DNA from: an uncultured Chloroflexales bacterium
GTDB lineage: Bacteria > Chloroflexota > Chloroflexia > Chloroflexales > Chloroflexaceae
NCBI GenBank assembly: GCA_937925925.1
Contig: CALANA010000118.1
Span: 1-39,577 of the forward strand
Direction: 5' to 3'
Length of the DNA: 39,577 bases
Positions 18,143 to 26,973 of the stretch are shown here, one piece after another. Position numbers and translations under genes: made by a program. Numbering within the stretch: position 1 is the stretch's first letter; each line of letters starts with the position of its first letter. The notes under the pieces are model-generated. The model worked only from the letters and a program-made list of their open reading frames with translations. It ran no database searches and was not told the origin of the DNA.

Positions 18143-18634
18143 TCACCCCCGATACCTTATTGCCCCGTCAGCAAACGGGCCAGCACCCTGGCATACCAGA
18201 TGCTGCAACTCTGCCAGTGCAGCCTGTACCGCCCGATGGAGCGCCGGGTCGTTGATCGCAAACGCACGGGCGGTATACTCGGCTTCGTCCAGCACAAGCA
18301 ACTGCTGACGATCCGGCGCGACGAACAGATCCAGGTCGAGATCTTCGGACTCAATCGTCTGGTCACCAAAGATCGCCGGACGAGTTATGTTGCAATACCA
18401 GCCCTTACGGATGCCCTCAGCCGTGCATAGCTCATACACGTTGTACCAGCGGTCGCTGTAGAAATGCTCGTAGAGGTGATCACCCGGCGCAAAAGCCACA
18501 CATCCCAGGTCAGTGAGCGGACGTTCCCAGCGGGCATGCAGCAGAATCGTGGTTGCCGTGCGATGCAACAGGCGGCCCTGGTAGGTGATCACCGTTCCTT
18601 TCGCTGGTTTGAGCAGACGTATGGTAAACATCAT
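18143..18634 (-). CDS. DUF402-family protein
   Basis: DHLYEHFYSDRWYNVYELCTAEGIRKGWYCNITRPA...SEDLDLDLFVAPD. Confidence 0.85.
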   Translation of the reverse strand: MMFTIRLLKPAKGTVITYQGRLLHRTATTILLHARWERPLTDLGCVAFAPGDHLYEHFYSDRWYNVYELCTAEGIRKGWYCNITRPAIFGDQTIESEDLDLDLFVAPDRQQLLVLDEAEYTARAFAINDPALHRAVQAALAELQHLVCQGAGPFADGAIRYRG

Positions 18635-18678
18635 CGGATGAGCGCGGTGGTCAAAAATCGCATTCCGGGCTGCGGTAG

Positions 18679-19557
18679 CTAACGCAACACACCCCGCTTG
18701 CGCATCTGCGACAACACAAAATCCTCAACCGGCACGCTGGTATCCGCAAAGAGATAGATAATCCCGCGCCCGCTGCAAAAGTTCTCGACCTCAGTCCGCC
18801 ATGCAGCCAGATGCTCGTGGTAGCGGCGCAGTGTATCCAGGTCAGCCGTAATCTCGACCGGTGCCCCGCCCTCACTGTCGATCAGTCGAAAATCGCCTTC
18901 TATCTGCGGATCGATTTCCTGGGGCGCAAGGATGTGCAGCAGCGTAATCTCAAATGAGCGTGATGAGAGGGTACGTAAAGCATCTTGCCAACCGGGATCG
19001 AGCAGATCCGAGCAAAGCAGCAGCGGCCCGGTGTTGCGTGCCGTCTGCATATAGCGGTGGCAAGCAGCGGCCAGATTGCCCTTGCCACCTGCCGTTGCCT
19101 TTTGTAAAAACAGAAAGAGTGGTATCGCCCCACGCTTGCCGCGCACTCCCGGCAACTGCTGCATGCTCCCCGTACTAAAGGCCGTCACGGTGACTCGATC
19201 GAGGCTACTCAACGAAATATAACTGAGCGCCCCGCCCAGCCGACGGGCATAATCAAACTTGTTAGGTACACCCCAGTCCATCGACGTGCTGCTGTCGAGC
19301 AAGAGATGGATCGTCAGTTCCTCTTCGGCCACAAACAGTTTGAGGAAAAAGCGATCCATGCGCGCATACAGATTCCAGTCGATCTGCCGAAAATCATCAC
19401 CCGTTGTATAGGGGCGAAAATCGGCAAACTCCACCGAGGAACCTCGACGCGGGCTACGCCGTTCGCCTTGCATGTCACCCGTCATCGCCCGCCGCGTCAG
19501 CAGCGATAGCTGATCTAATTTGCGCAGAAAGGCCGAGTCAAATAAAGGTTCGGTCAT
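18679..19557 (-). CDS. DUF58 domain-containing protein
   Basis: GERRSPRRGSSVEFADFRPYTTGDDFRQIDWNLYARMDRFFLKLFVAEEELTIHLLLDSSTSMDWG. Confidence 0.95.
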   Translation of the reverse strand: MTEPLFDSAFLRKLDQLSLLTRRAMTGDMQGERRSPRRGSSVEFADFRPYTTGDDFRQIDWNLYARMDRFFLKLFVAEEELTIHLLLDSSTSMDWGVPNKFDYARRLGGALSYISLSSLDRVTVTAFSTGSMQQLPGVRGKRGAIPLFLFLQKATAGGKGNLAAACHRYMQTARNTGPLLLCSDLLDPGWQDALRTLSSRSFEITLLHILAPQEIDPQIEGDFRLIDSEGGAPVEITADLDTLRRYHEHLAAWRTEVENFCSGRGIIYLFADTSVPVEDFVLSQMRKRGVLR

Positions 19558-19575
19558 TGATTTAAATTGACATAA

Positions 19576-20601
19576 TTACTCGGCCTTCACCGACTCGATG
19601 ATACCCTGGACGACTTCATCGGGGTTCATCCCCTCGGCCTGAGCCTCGAAGTTGAGGACGCAACGATGACGTAGCGCGGGCAAAGCCGCTGCTTTCAAGT
19701 CGGTGAACGCCACGTTATAGCGCCCGTCGAGCAGGGCCATAATTTTGCTCGCCAGGATCAGCGCCTGCATGCCACGCGGAGACGCGCCATACCGAATGTA
19801 TTGTTTGGTAATAGCGGGCGCTTCCTTGCTTTCTGGATGCGTGGCAGTGATCAACCGTGCTGCATATGCCAGAACATGGCTGGCAATCGGCACCGTGCGG
19901 GCCAGCGCCTGCATCTGGTTGATCATATCGCCATTAGCGACCTTGCGAATCTGGGGTGTGCGAGCGCCGGTGGTACGATTGGCAATCTCCACCAGTTCGG
20001 CCGTGGTCGGAAACGTGACGATAATTTTAAAGAAAAACCGATCCAGTTGCGCTTCGGGCAAGGGATAAGTACCCTCCATTTCGAGCGGGTTCTGGGTTGC
20101 CAGCACAAAGAAAGGTGCCCGCAGCCGATGCATGGTCTTGGAAACCGTCACCGTGTGTTCCTGCATCGCCTCCAGAAGCGCACTCTGCGTTTTGGGTGTG
20201 GCGCGGTTAATCTCGTCGGCCAGCAACAGATTGGTAAAGATCGGCCCTGGCTCAAACCGAAAGACTTTGCGCCCTTGCTCGTCCTCGCTAATCAGTGTGG
20301 TACCAATAATGTCCGCCGGCATCAGGTCGGGCGTAAACTGAATGCGGCTAAAGCTACAATCGATCACATCGGCCAGTGTGCGCACCAGCGTGGTTTTGGC
20401 TAATCCCGGCACACCTTCAAGTAAAGCATTCCCGCCCGCCAGCAGAGTGATTACCGTCTGGCGAATCAGGTCGCGCTGGCCCACAATAATCTGTCCAACC
20501 TCGGCCTCAATAATTTGCGCATACTGCCGAAACTCATCGGGATTCATGCGTGGTGTGGCCGGTGCCCGCTCTTGAGGCTCACGTTGGGGGGGTGTCGTCA
20601 T
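19576..20601 (-). CDS. MoxR-family AAA+ ATPase
   Basis: Walker A-like LLEGVPGLAKTTLVRTLA, FRFEPGPIFTNLLLADEINRATPKTQSALLEAMQE, LATQNPLEMEGTYPLPEAQLDRF. Confidence 0.97.
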   Translation of the reverse strand: MTTPPQREPQERAPATPRMNPDEFRQYAQIIEAEVGQIIVGQRDLIRQTVITLLAGGNALLEGVPGLAKTTLVRTLADVIDCSFSRIQFTPDLMPADIIGTTLISEDEQGRKVFRFEPGPIFTNLLLADEINRATPKTQSALLEAMQEHTVTVSKTMHRLRAPFFVLATQNPLEMEGTYPLPEAQLDRFFFKIIVTFPTTAELVEIANRTTGARTPQIRKVANGDMINQMQALARTVPIASHVLAYAARLITATHPESKEAPAITKQYIRYGASPRGMQALILASKIMALLDGRYNVAFTDLKAAALPALRHRCVLNFEAQAEGMNPDEVVQGIIESVKAE

Positions 20602-20622
20602 AGTGTTCTCCCTTATATCAAA

Positions 20623-22317
20623 CTATGGAGCGTTCCCTGGCTCCAGTTGTAAAAAGTAGTCACGGACATACTCTTTGAGATGCGGCGGAATATAGCCACG
20701 ATCAAGGGCTTCGCTGGCCGAACGGGAATATTCGGGGAAGACCTGCTCGTAGGGTACCAGCGATGGGTTGGTCGCACCCGGCAGTGCCTGTTCGCCTTCG
20801 CGCTGTTGGGTTTGCCCACCCTCGCCCTGCTGACCCTGGATAAAATCACGCTCCCCGGGTTGCCCAGATGGATTATAGGGCTGATAGACAAGATTGCTTC
20901 GTTCGTTGCCTGCTCCGCTCCCATTTCGACCGGGACGATTGGGATCGACCTGGCCGCTGGTACCACTCTGACCCTGTCCAAGATGATCCGCCTGGGAGCC
21001 GCCACTACCAGTCTGTCCCGATTGGCCGGATTGGCCGGATTGGCCAGATTGGCCAGATTGGCCAGATTGCCCGGACTGGCCCTGCTGGGCCGTCTGGCCG
21101 GATTGCCCGGATTGGCCGGACTGCCCCGATTGGCCGGACTGTCCCGATTGGCCGGACTGGCCCTGCTGGGCCGTCTGGCCGGATTGCCCGGACTGGGCCA
21201 CCTGCTGCCGACCCTCTTGAATCTGTGCCAGTGATTCCTGCACAGCCTGCTGATCAGCCATCTGGCTCTGGGCATCACGGACGTTCTGGGCCGCTTGCTG
21301 CAACTGCTCGGCGGCCTGCTGATTGTTGCCACTTTGCAATGATTGGGCAGCGTTGGACAGACTCTGTGCCGTTCGTGGGTCACTCGTTGCCAGTTGTCTG
21401 GCCTGCTGTGCCAGTTGTTCAGCCAGTGCCTCGCGTTCAGCCTCGCTCATTGATTCCAATTCTTGCGCCAGTTGTTCAAGCTGTTGCCGAGCCTGGTTCA
21501 GATCTGGGCGTACGGATGGCTGACGCCCCGACAGGCTTTCGAGATTCCGCGCCATTTGCTCCAGGGCCGCCTGCCGTGCATCGGTCTGCGGATCGAGTTG
21601 CTGTTGCAACCGTGCCTCGGTTGCCGAGAGATCGGCCAGCGCCTCCTCACGATTGCCCGTGTTTTGCCGCAGACGCTCCTGAAGTTCCGCCAGTTGCTGC
21701 TCAAGCAACGCCCGCTCCTCGGCAGTCAGTTCTTGATTCTGGGCAATTTGTTCCTCCAGTTGTGCTAGCTCATCTGCGACCCGAGCCAACGTCTGTTGCA
21801 CCTGCTGCTGCTCGGCCAGAATTGCGTTCTGCGGGTTCGGCAGCCATAGTAGCACCAGACCGAGTGCCAGTGGCAGCATACTCAGCCACAGACTCTGTCG
21901 ATCAATTGCAAGTGGTATCAGGCCTGGTTTCAGGCGTTGAGCAACGGTGGCAGCTTCTTCCTGCTGAAGTTGACTGAGCAGATGGTGATCGTGATCGCGC
22001 TGATCGTGCAACTCGATCGCCGTAGACAGGCGCTCACGCAGTTCCAACTGGCTGTCTACCCGACGTGCAACCTGTTGCAGCGGCAGTTGACGGACAAGCA
22101 AATAGCCGATCATGGCGAAGGCCCAGAGGATCAGCGGAATAACCGCCAGGAGCGACAGATTATGAAGCGGAATGAACCGGCCTGCTAATAACACCAGCGC
22201 AAAACCGATTGTCCCGATCCAGAGGGTACGGCTCGTGAGCCAGAGCGTATCCCGTAACCGGAGCCGCAATCCCAGTGGGTGCAACTGACGACGTAGCTGC
22301 TCATATGAGTTACCCAT
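20623..22317 (-). CDS. Large membrane/coiled-coil protein (DUF4175-like) with QSG repeat
   Basis: Two TM segments, long Q/A/E coiled coil, (GQSGQS)n tract, conserved C-terminal YSRSASEALDRGYIPPHLKEYVRDYF. Confidence 0.75.
   Translation of the reverse strand: MGNSYEQLRRQLHPLGLRLRLRDTLWLTSRTLWIGTIGFALVLLAGRFIPLHNLSLLAVIPLILWAFAMIGYLLVRQLPLQQVARRVDSQLELRERLSTAIELHDQRDHDHHLLSQLQQEEAATVAQRLKPGLIPLAIDRQSLWLSMLPLALGLVLLWLPNPQNAILAEQQQVQQTLARVADELAQLEEQIAQNQELTAEERALLEQQLAELQERLRQNTGNREEALADLSATEARLQQQLDPQTDARQAALEQMARNLESLSGRQPSVRPDLNQARQQLEQLAQELESMSEAEREALAEQLAQQARQLATSDPRTAQSLSNAAQSLQSGNNQQAAEQLQQAAQNVRDAQSQMADQQAVQESLAQIQEGRQQVAQSGQSGQTAQQGQSGQSGQSGQSGQSGQSGQSGQTAQQGQSGQSGQSGQSGQSGQSGQSGQTGSGGSQADHLGQGQSGTSGQVDPNRPGRNGSGAGNERSNLVYQPYNPSGQPGERDFIQGQQGEGGQTQQREGEQALPGATNPSLVPYEQVFPEYSRSASEALDRGYIPPHLKEYVRDYFLQLEPGNAP
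21009..21203 (-). repeat. In-frame 9-bp tandem repeats encoding GQS/GQT tripeptides, with an 81-bp duplication
   Basis: gattggccg iterations; ccggactggccctgctgggccgtctggccggattgcccgga at 21071 and 21152. Confidence 0.88.
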
Positions 22318-22599
22318 ACAGATATTCCTTATGCTAAAAACCGAGAAAACAACCTGACCAGATAAACACTATCTCCTCTTTGACGATCAAGTGTTATGGA
22401 TGGTTCCCTGCTCTTGTCTGGTAGTACGTGTTCACGCTTTTCCTGGGAGCGAGGACAGCTTACTCCGCACATACACATGTCGGACGGGGGCCGGATGATA
22501 CGGCAAGTCGCCCAGGCTCCTGATGTGCGAGTAACCCCAGGAGTGAACGGTTCCATTATTTGGTACTGGGTAGCGCGTTGATTCTCGGTTTCCAGCCAG

Positions 22600-23040
22600 T
22601 TAGCCCCCCTCACGTCGCCAGATAGTGCGCTCAACAGTGTGGCGCATCAGCCCATCGCGATCCCAGATCTCAACCACACGCTGGCTCACAATGGTCACCA
22701 CATTGTTGACCGGATCGGGAGTCTGCTCAACTACCTCTGCTTGCGACCGGGGTACCAGTGCTGTCAGTTTGGAGAGGTTCGCAAGTGAGGGCAGGCTGAT
22801 ATGATCAACACGCCGGCGCAGCCAGGCAAAGCCAGCTTCGGCTGCCAGGGCTGCCAGACTCACCGCCATAGCCTGACCAACATGCTTCAGTTGGGCTGGG
22901 AGCACTGCCTTTGCCGGTACCAGGCCCGTTTCCGGGCGCGCAGCGAGGTCGTTCCGCTCCAGCGAGGCACCACACCGCCCACAAAAACGATTATCTAGCG
23001 GATTCCCGTGTTGACACTGTGGACAAATACGCTCGACCAT
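22600..23040 (-). CDS. Zinc-ribbon protein of unknown function
   Basis: CPQCQHGNPLDNRFCGRCGASLERND; double CxxC. Confidence 0.75.
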   Translation of the reverse strand: MVERICPQCQHGNPLDNRFCGRCGASLERNDLAARPETGLVPAKAVLPAQLKHVGQAMAVSLAALAAEAGFAWLRRRVDHISLPSLANLSKLTALVPRSQAEVVEQTPDPVNNVVTIVSQRVVEIWDRDGLMRHTVERTIWRREGG

Positions 23041-23213
23041 AGGTCTGCTCCTTATGCGTCCATTCTAGCTTTTACTTCACGTTTCTCTTTGCAGTATAGC
23101 ACAAAAGATTTGTTACCGCATGGAATTGGAACGTTCCTACCATTGACGCGACGCTACGACATCCAGGCGTAGATAAACACTCTGTTATCTTCCATCTGGT
23201 CACCGCTTTGCGC

Positions 23214-23290
23214 CTGGGAGCGCGGGCGTCCCGCCTGCCAGCCCGCACGTGCGGGCACACTGCCCGTGCTCCCAGGTGGGCATGTTCACT
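23214..23290. repeat. Dispersed palindromic repeat (cctgggagcgcgggcgtcccgcctgccagcccgcacgtgcgggc)
   Basis: Shares cctgggagcg(a/c)gggc with 28018-28090 and partly with 22441-22455. Confidence 0.75.
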
Positions 23291-23404
23291 TGAGGATGAA
23301 CAGTTACTCACCACTCTGTTCTTGTCGAGGAATGGTATAATTTTATGGTAGACCCGTGTCTCGAACACATTGTGCTGTCTGTGGCACGGTTCTAATCCTG
23401 GAAC

Positions 23405-23518
23405 TATAGCAATCCTAATTATACTTGTAAACGTGGCATCCAGGCTTGACGCTAGACGGAGCGCTGCCAGCGTCAAGCCTGCACTCCGGGTCTTCACAAC
23501 TGATTGAGGATTGCTATA
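23405..23518. mobile_element. MITE-like nested inverted-repeat element (114 bp)
   Basis: Outer 12-bp perfect IR TATAGCAATCCT (23405-23416) / AGGATTGCTATA (23507-23518); inner 13-bp perfect IR CAGGCTTGACGCT (23441-23453) / AGCGTCAAGCCTG (23469-23481). Confidence 0.7.
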
Positions 23519-23538
23519 CCTTTTTAAGGAGTAACGAC

Positions 23539-23820
23539 GTGAGTGGTCGAAATCAGCAGGACGATTGGGATGACAATTGGGATGATGAGTGGGATGATGA
23601 AGACGCTCGTCCTAAATCACCTGTAAAACGTTTTATAGATTGGAGCGGCTTTGGGACGCTGTTTGCCAGGAAGTCAGATGAAGACGATGAAGACGGAGGA
23701 CAGTCGGGCGGTATCCTGGCCTGGAGTCGTACTTATGGTCCGCGTCTGCTTTCGCTGCTATTCTTCGTGATCGGATTGGTATTGATCTTGCGCCTGGCTG
23801 TTGTCCATGCTGGTATGTAG
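23539..23820 (+). CDS. Small acidic, W/D-repeat tail-anchored-like membrane protein
   Basis: GTG start with AAGGAG about 8 nt upstream; SGRNQQDDWDDNWDDEWDDEDARPKS...RLLSLLFFVIGLVLILRLAVVHAGM. Confidence 0.75.
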   Translation: MSGRNQQDDWDDNWDDEWDDEDARPKSPVKRFIDWSGFGTLFARKSDEDDEDGGQSGGILAWSRTYGPRLLSLLFFVIGLVLILRLAVVHAGM

Positions 23821-23848
23821 TGCATGAAGAAATGGAGAGCCATACCGT

Positions 23849-24514
23849 TTGAACTCAGAACATCTGCGGGCTGTGTTGTGGGATATGGATGGGACACTGC
23901 TGGACTCGCGTGAGTATCACTGGTTGGCCTGGCGTGAGGCGCTGACTGCGGAGGGGTTTACCCTGACCTATGAGCAATTTCTGGCCTCGTTTGGTAAGCG
24001 TAATGATGCGATCTTGCGAGGGTTCTTTGGGGCTGATCTGTCCCAGAGTGAGATAGCGCGGATTAGTGATACCAAGGAAGCACGCTATCGTACGTATGTC
24101 CATACCTCTGGAATTACACTGCTGCCTGGTGTGGCAGACTGGCTCCAGCGCCTCAAGACCAGTGGCTGGCGCCAGGCGGTAGCATCTTCGGCACCACGCT
24201 TAAATGTTGAGACCATTGTGGCGGTGCTGAACCTGGGCGAGTTTTTCGCTACCCTGGTTAGTGCTGAAGATGTACAGCGTGGTAAGCCGGAGCCAGATGT
24301 GTTTCTGCTGGCGGCCGAGCGGTTGGCTGTTCCGCCCGCCCGCTGTGTGGTGGTCGAGGATGCACCGGCGGGGATCGAAGCGGCCCGACGTGCTGGTATG
24401 CGTACTATTGGGGTACGCTCTTCGCATGCTGATCTGGAGGCGCATACAGCGGATTATGTGGTTGCGTCGCTGGCGGAACTGCCTGACGATGCCTTCGAGC
24501 GGTTGATCTGCTAG
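23849..24514 (+). CDS. HAD-superfamily hydrolase (beta-phosphoglucomutase-like)
   Basis: AVLWDMDGTLLDSREYHWLAW...VVVEDAPAGIEAARRAGMRTIGV; TTG start. Confidence 0.94.
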   Translation: MNSEHLRAVLWDMDGTLLDSREYHWLAWREALTAEGFTLTYEQFLASFGKRNDAILRGFFGADLSQSEIARISDTKEARYRTYVHTSGITLLPGVADWLQRLKTSGWRQAVASSAPRLNVETIVAVLNLGEFFATLVSAEDVQRGKPEPDVFLLAAERLAVPPARCVVVEDAPAGIEAARRAGMRTIGVRSSHADLEAHTADYVVASLAELPDDAFERLIC

Positions 24515-24582
24515 GAGGATCGGTAGTGTGGCAACGCGGCAGCTATGCTGCCGCACTCCATATGGCGGCAACGCGGCAGCAT

Positions 24583-24697
24583 GTAACCGTTCAGGTGGTA
24601 CCTGCACCGCCGGGGGCGCGGGGGCCGCAGCCCCCGCAAAACCAGGAGACTCCAGGAGAGGCAACGCCCCGCCTGACCACCCCACCTGAACGGTTAC
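24583..24697. repeat. 115-bp element with 16-bp perfect terminal inverted repeats
   Basis: GTAACCGTTCAGGTGG (24583-24598) / CCACCTGAACGGTTAC (24682-24697); internal gggggccgcagccccc palindrome. Confidence 0.75.
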
Positions 24698-24733
24698 TGG
24701 CAGCATGGCTACCGCACTCTATACTGATGCACC

Positions 24734-25153
24734 TTACTCTGCTTCGTGAATGGTGTAACTATGTTCCAGCGTCACGGCTTTTCTCAACATGCTCTGTGCC
24801 GGGCAATATTTCTGTTCGGATAATTCAATCGCCTGCTCAACAGCCTTTGGGTTGAGGTTGCGTCCAGTAAAAATATACTCGATCTGCATACGGGTGAAAT
24901 TGCGCGGATGTTCACTGGCCTGCTCCGTCTGTACCCGCACCTCAAATGCAGTAACTTCCTCCCGTTTCTTGTGGAGAATCGAGATTACATCCATGGCCGT
25001 ACATCCCGCCAGACTGATCGCCATCAACTCCAGCGGCCGAAATCCATCGTTATCGCCACCAACGGCCGGCGTTGTGCCCAACGGTACGGTGAAACCGCTG
25101 TCGGCAGTTCCGGTGAATGACATACGCCCTTGCCATGTTACGCTGGCTTGCAT
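24734..25153 (-). CDS. OsmC-family protein
   Basis: FRPLELMAISLAGCTAMDVISILHKKREEVTAFEVRVQTEQASEHPRNFTRMQIEYIF. Confidence 0.94.
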   Translation of the reverse strand: MQASVTWQGRMSFTGTADSGFTVPLGTTPAVGGDNDGFRPLELMAISLAGCTAMDVISILHKKREEVTAFEVRVQTEQASEHPRNFTRMQIEYIFTGRNLNPKAVEQAIELSEQKYCPAQSMLRKAVTLEHSYTIHEAE

Positions 25154-25267
25154 ACCAATTGCTCCTCTCAGATTACACGAGGTACGTGGTGAAACAACAA
25201 GGTGAAGCTATGTCATAGTGTTGCATCATGCCGTTCAGACCACCATCACCGCGTATGTCCTTTCAGA

Positions 25268-26317
25268 TCATTTAATAATCCCCTGAGCTACCATCAACTC
25301 GGCGTTCAGAATCGATCCCCCTGCCGCGCCACGAATCGTATTATGCGCCAGTGCCACAAATTTGTACACCAGCAACGGGCAAGGTCGTATGCGTCCCACC
25401 ACCGTTGCCATGCCATCGCCAGCATCACGGTCGCGGCGCGACTGGGGTCGGTCAGGCTCGTCGCGGACAATAATGGGGGTGCGGGGGGCGCTGGGTAAGT
25501 CTAGCTCCTGGGGCAGACCACGAAAATCGCGCAATGTGGCGAGCAGTTCATCGGGCCGAGCCTGGCGTTCCAACGCGATTGAGATACATTCCAGATGTCC
25601 CTCCAGCACAGGCACGCGATTGCAGTGAGCCGAAATGATCATGCTAGCCGGTTTAATCTGCGTACCATCAAATGTGCCCAGCATCTTCTGTGGTTCCGTC
25701 TCCACTTTTGGCTCCTCACCGCCAATATAGGGAATCACGTTATCACCAGCATCGTAACTGGGTACCCCTGGATAACCTGCACCGGAAAGGGCTTGCATAC
25801 TAACGACTAGCACTTTGCTGACCCCAAAGGCACGATGGAGCGGATGCAGCGCCATCACCAGCGGGGTTGAGGTGCAGTTGGGATTGGTGACAATTGCACC
25901 GCTCCAACGACGCTGCTGGCGCTGGATCTCAATCAGGCCTAGATGATCAGGATTGACTTCGGGGATGAGTAAGGGGACATTATCGGCCATACGATGGTTC
26001 GATGCATTGGAGCAAACAATGTGACCGGCTGCTGCCAACCGTTCCTCAATCGGCCCGGCGACATTACTCGGTAGCGCCGAGAAAACGAGCGGCGTATCGA
26101 GATGTGCATCGCTGCCGTGGATCGGCATGTCGCGCACGTTTGCCGGCATATCGTGATCGAGTACCCAGCGACACGATTCGCCATAGGTGCGCCCTGCGGT
26201 GCGCTCACTGCCGGTCAGGGCGGCAATTTCAAACCAGGGATGATCCTGTAGAAGCTGAATAAACCGTTGCCCCACTGTACCGGTTGCACCCAGTACGGCT
26301 ACTTTGATTGTTGGCAT
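25268..26317 (-). CDS. asd: Aspartate-semialdehyde dehydrogenase
   Basis: KVAVLGATGTVGQRFIQLLQDHPWF; catalytic NPNCTSTPLVMALHPL; GAGYPGVPSYDAGDNVIPYIGGEEPKVETEPQKMLG. Confidence 0.94.
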   Translation of the reverse strand: MPTIKVAVLGATGTVGQRFIQLLQDHPWFEIAALTGSERTAGRTYGESCRWVLDHDMPANVRDMPIHGSDAHLDTPLVFSALPSNVAGPIEERLAAAGHIVCSNASNHRMADNVPLLIPEVNPDHLGLIEIQRQQRRWSGAIVTNPNCTSTPLVMALHPLHRAFGVSKVLVVSMQALSGAGYPGVPSYDAGDNVIPYIGGEEPKVETEPQKMLGTFDGTQIKPASMIISAHCNRVPVLEGHLECISIALERQARPDELLATLRDFRGLPQELDLPSAPRTPIIVRDEPDRPQSRRDRDAGDGMATVVGRIRPCPLLVYKFVALAHNTIRGAAGGSILNAELMVAQGIIK

Positions 26318-26753
26318 GCACATGCTCCTAGCGCAATTCTAAATTCCTTGTGAAGACCTGGAGTCCTGGCTTGAGACGCGCTCTAGCTCCGTCCAGGCTA
26401 GAGTTGCTACTCTAATGTACCATAGCGATAGGCTCGCTATAGTACCATAGCACTTACGCTCCGGCAAGGGAACGATAGCTCCTATTGCGTGTTCCCCTAC
26501 GTGTGAACAGTTATCCCGTGAACAAGGGTAGCACAGATTTCAGTTTTGGTGTATAATCATTAAAATAAGTTACTCCGTTAACAATGTTTCACAAAATGAG
26601 TAGGAATGACGCGGTGGTAGGTGGTATAGTCAGTTCATCTTGTCATTTTTGGCAGAGCCATAGCGGAAAAGACGTTTTGTTCACGTGACTGCGTACCTGT
26701 TGTAAAATGACAGGACTTGACTGTCTGGCCCCGATCTCTTTTCGGTCTAAAGA

Positions 26754-26793
26754 ACACGCTGGCGAAGATCAAAAGATCTGCTGACCAGCGTGT
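26754..26793 (+). ncRNA. Strong conserved-looking hairpin in the leader upstream of the 26974 CDS
   Basis: ACACGCTGG-CGA-AGATC-AAAA-GATCT-GCTGA-CCAGCGTGT: 9-bp and 5-bp perfect stems separated by a purine-rich asymmetric loop. Confidence 0.45.
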
Positions 26794-26973
26794 AAAGCTG
26801 GTACAAATACAAGAGTCGTCCCTCTATCTCTCGCGAGCAACGTAAGGGTTATGATATCGGCTCCTCCCATGAGTGCAGGAGGCAGCCTCCGTGCTATGAG
26901 GCAGCGTTCAAGTTTGAAAGCGACCTTTAGCTCGGTGGGACCACAGGGAATCTCAAAGAAGGAGACAAAGTCG

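Noticed and set aside
21009-21203. Phase-variable (on/off) repeat
   Set aside because: Unit length is 9 nt, so copy-number change would not shift the reading frame.
20680-21234. Plus-strand ORF with LAGLAGLARLARL repeats, resembling a leucine-rich protein
   Set aside because: Antisense of the GQS-encoding repeat in a well supported minus-strand CDS.
20868-21977. 369-aa plus-strand ORF
   Set aside because: Overlaps the same coiled-coil gene fully on the opposite strand; composition is Arg/Pro-rich shadow coding with no recognisable domain.
26754-26793. Rho-independent terminator
   Set aside because: Strong stem but no U-tract follows, and it has a structured internal loop upstream of a gene.
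26700-26973. T-box, TPP, cobalamin or ykkC-type riboswitch, or RNase P/tmRNA
   Set aside because: Could not match the hallmark motifs of these classes by eye; left as an unassigned leader.
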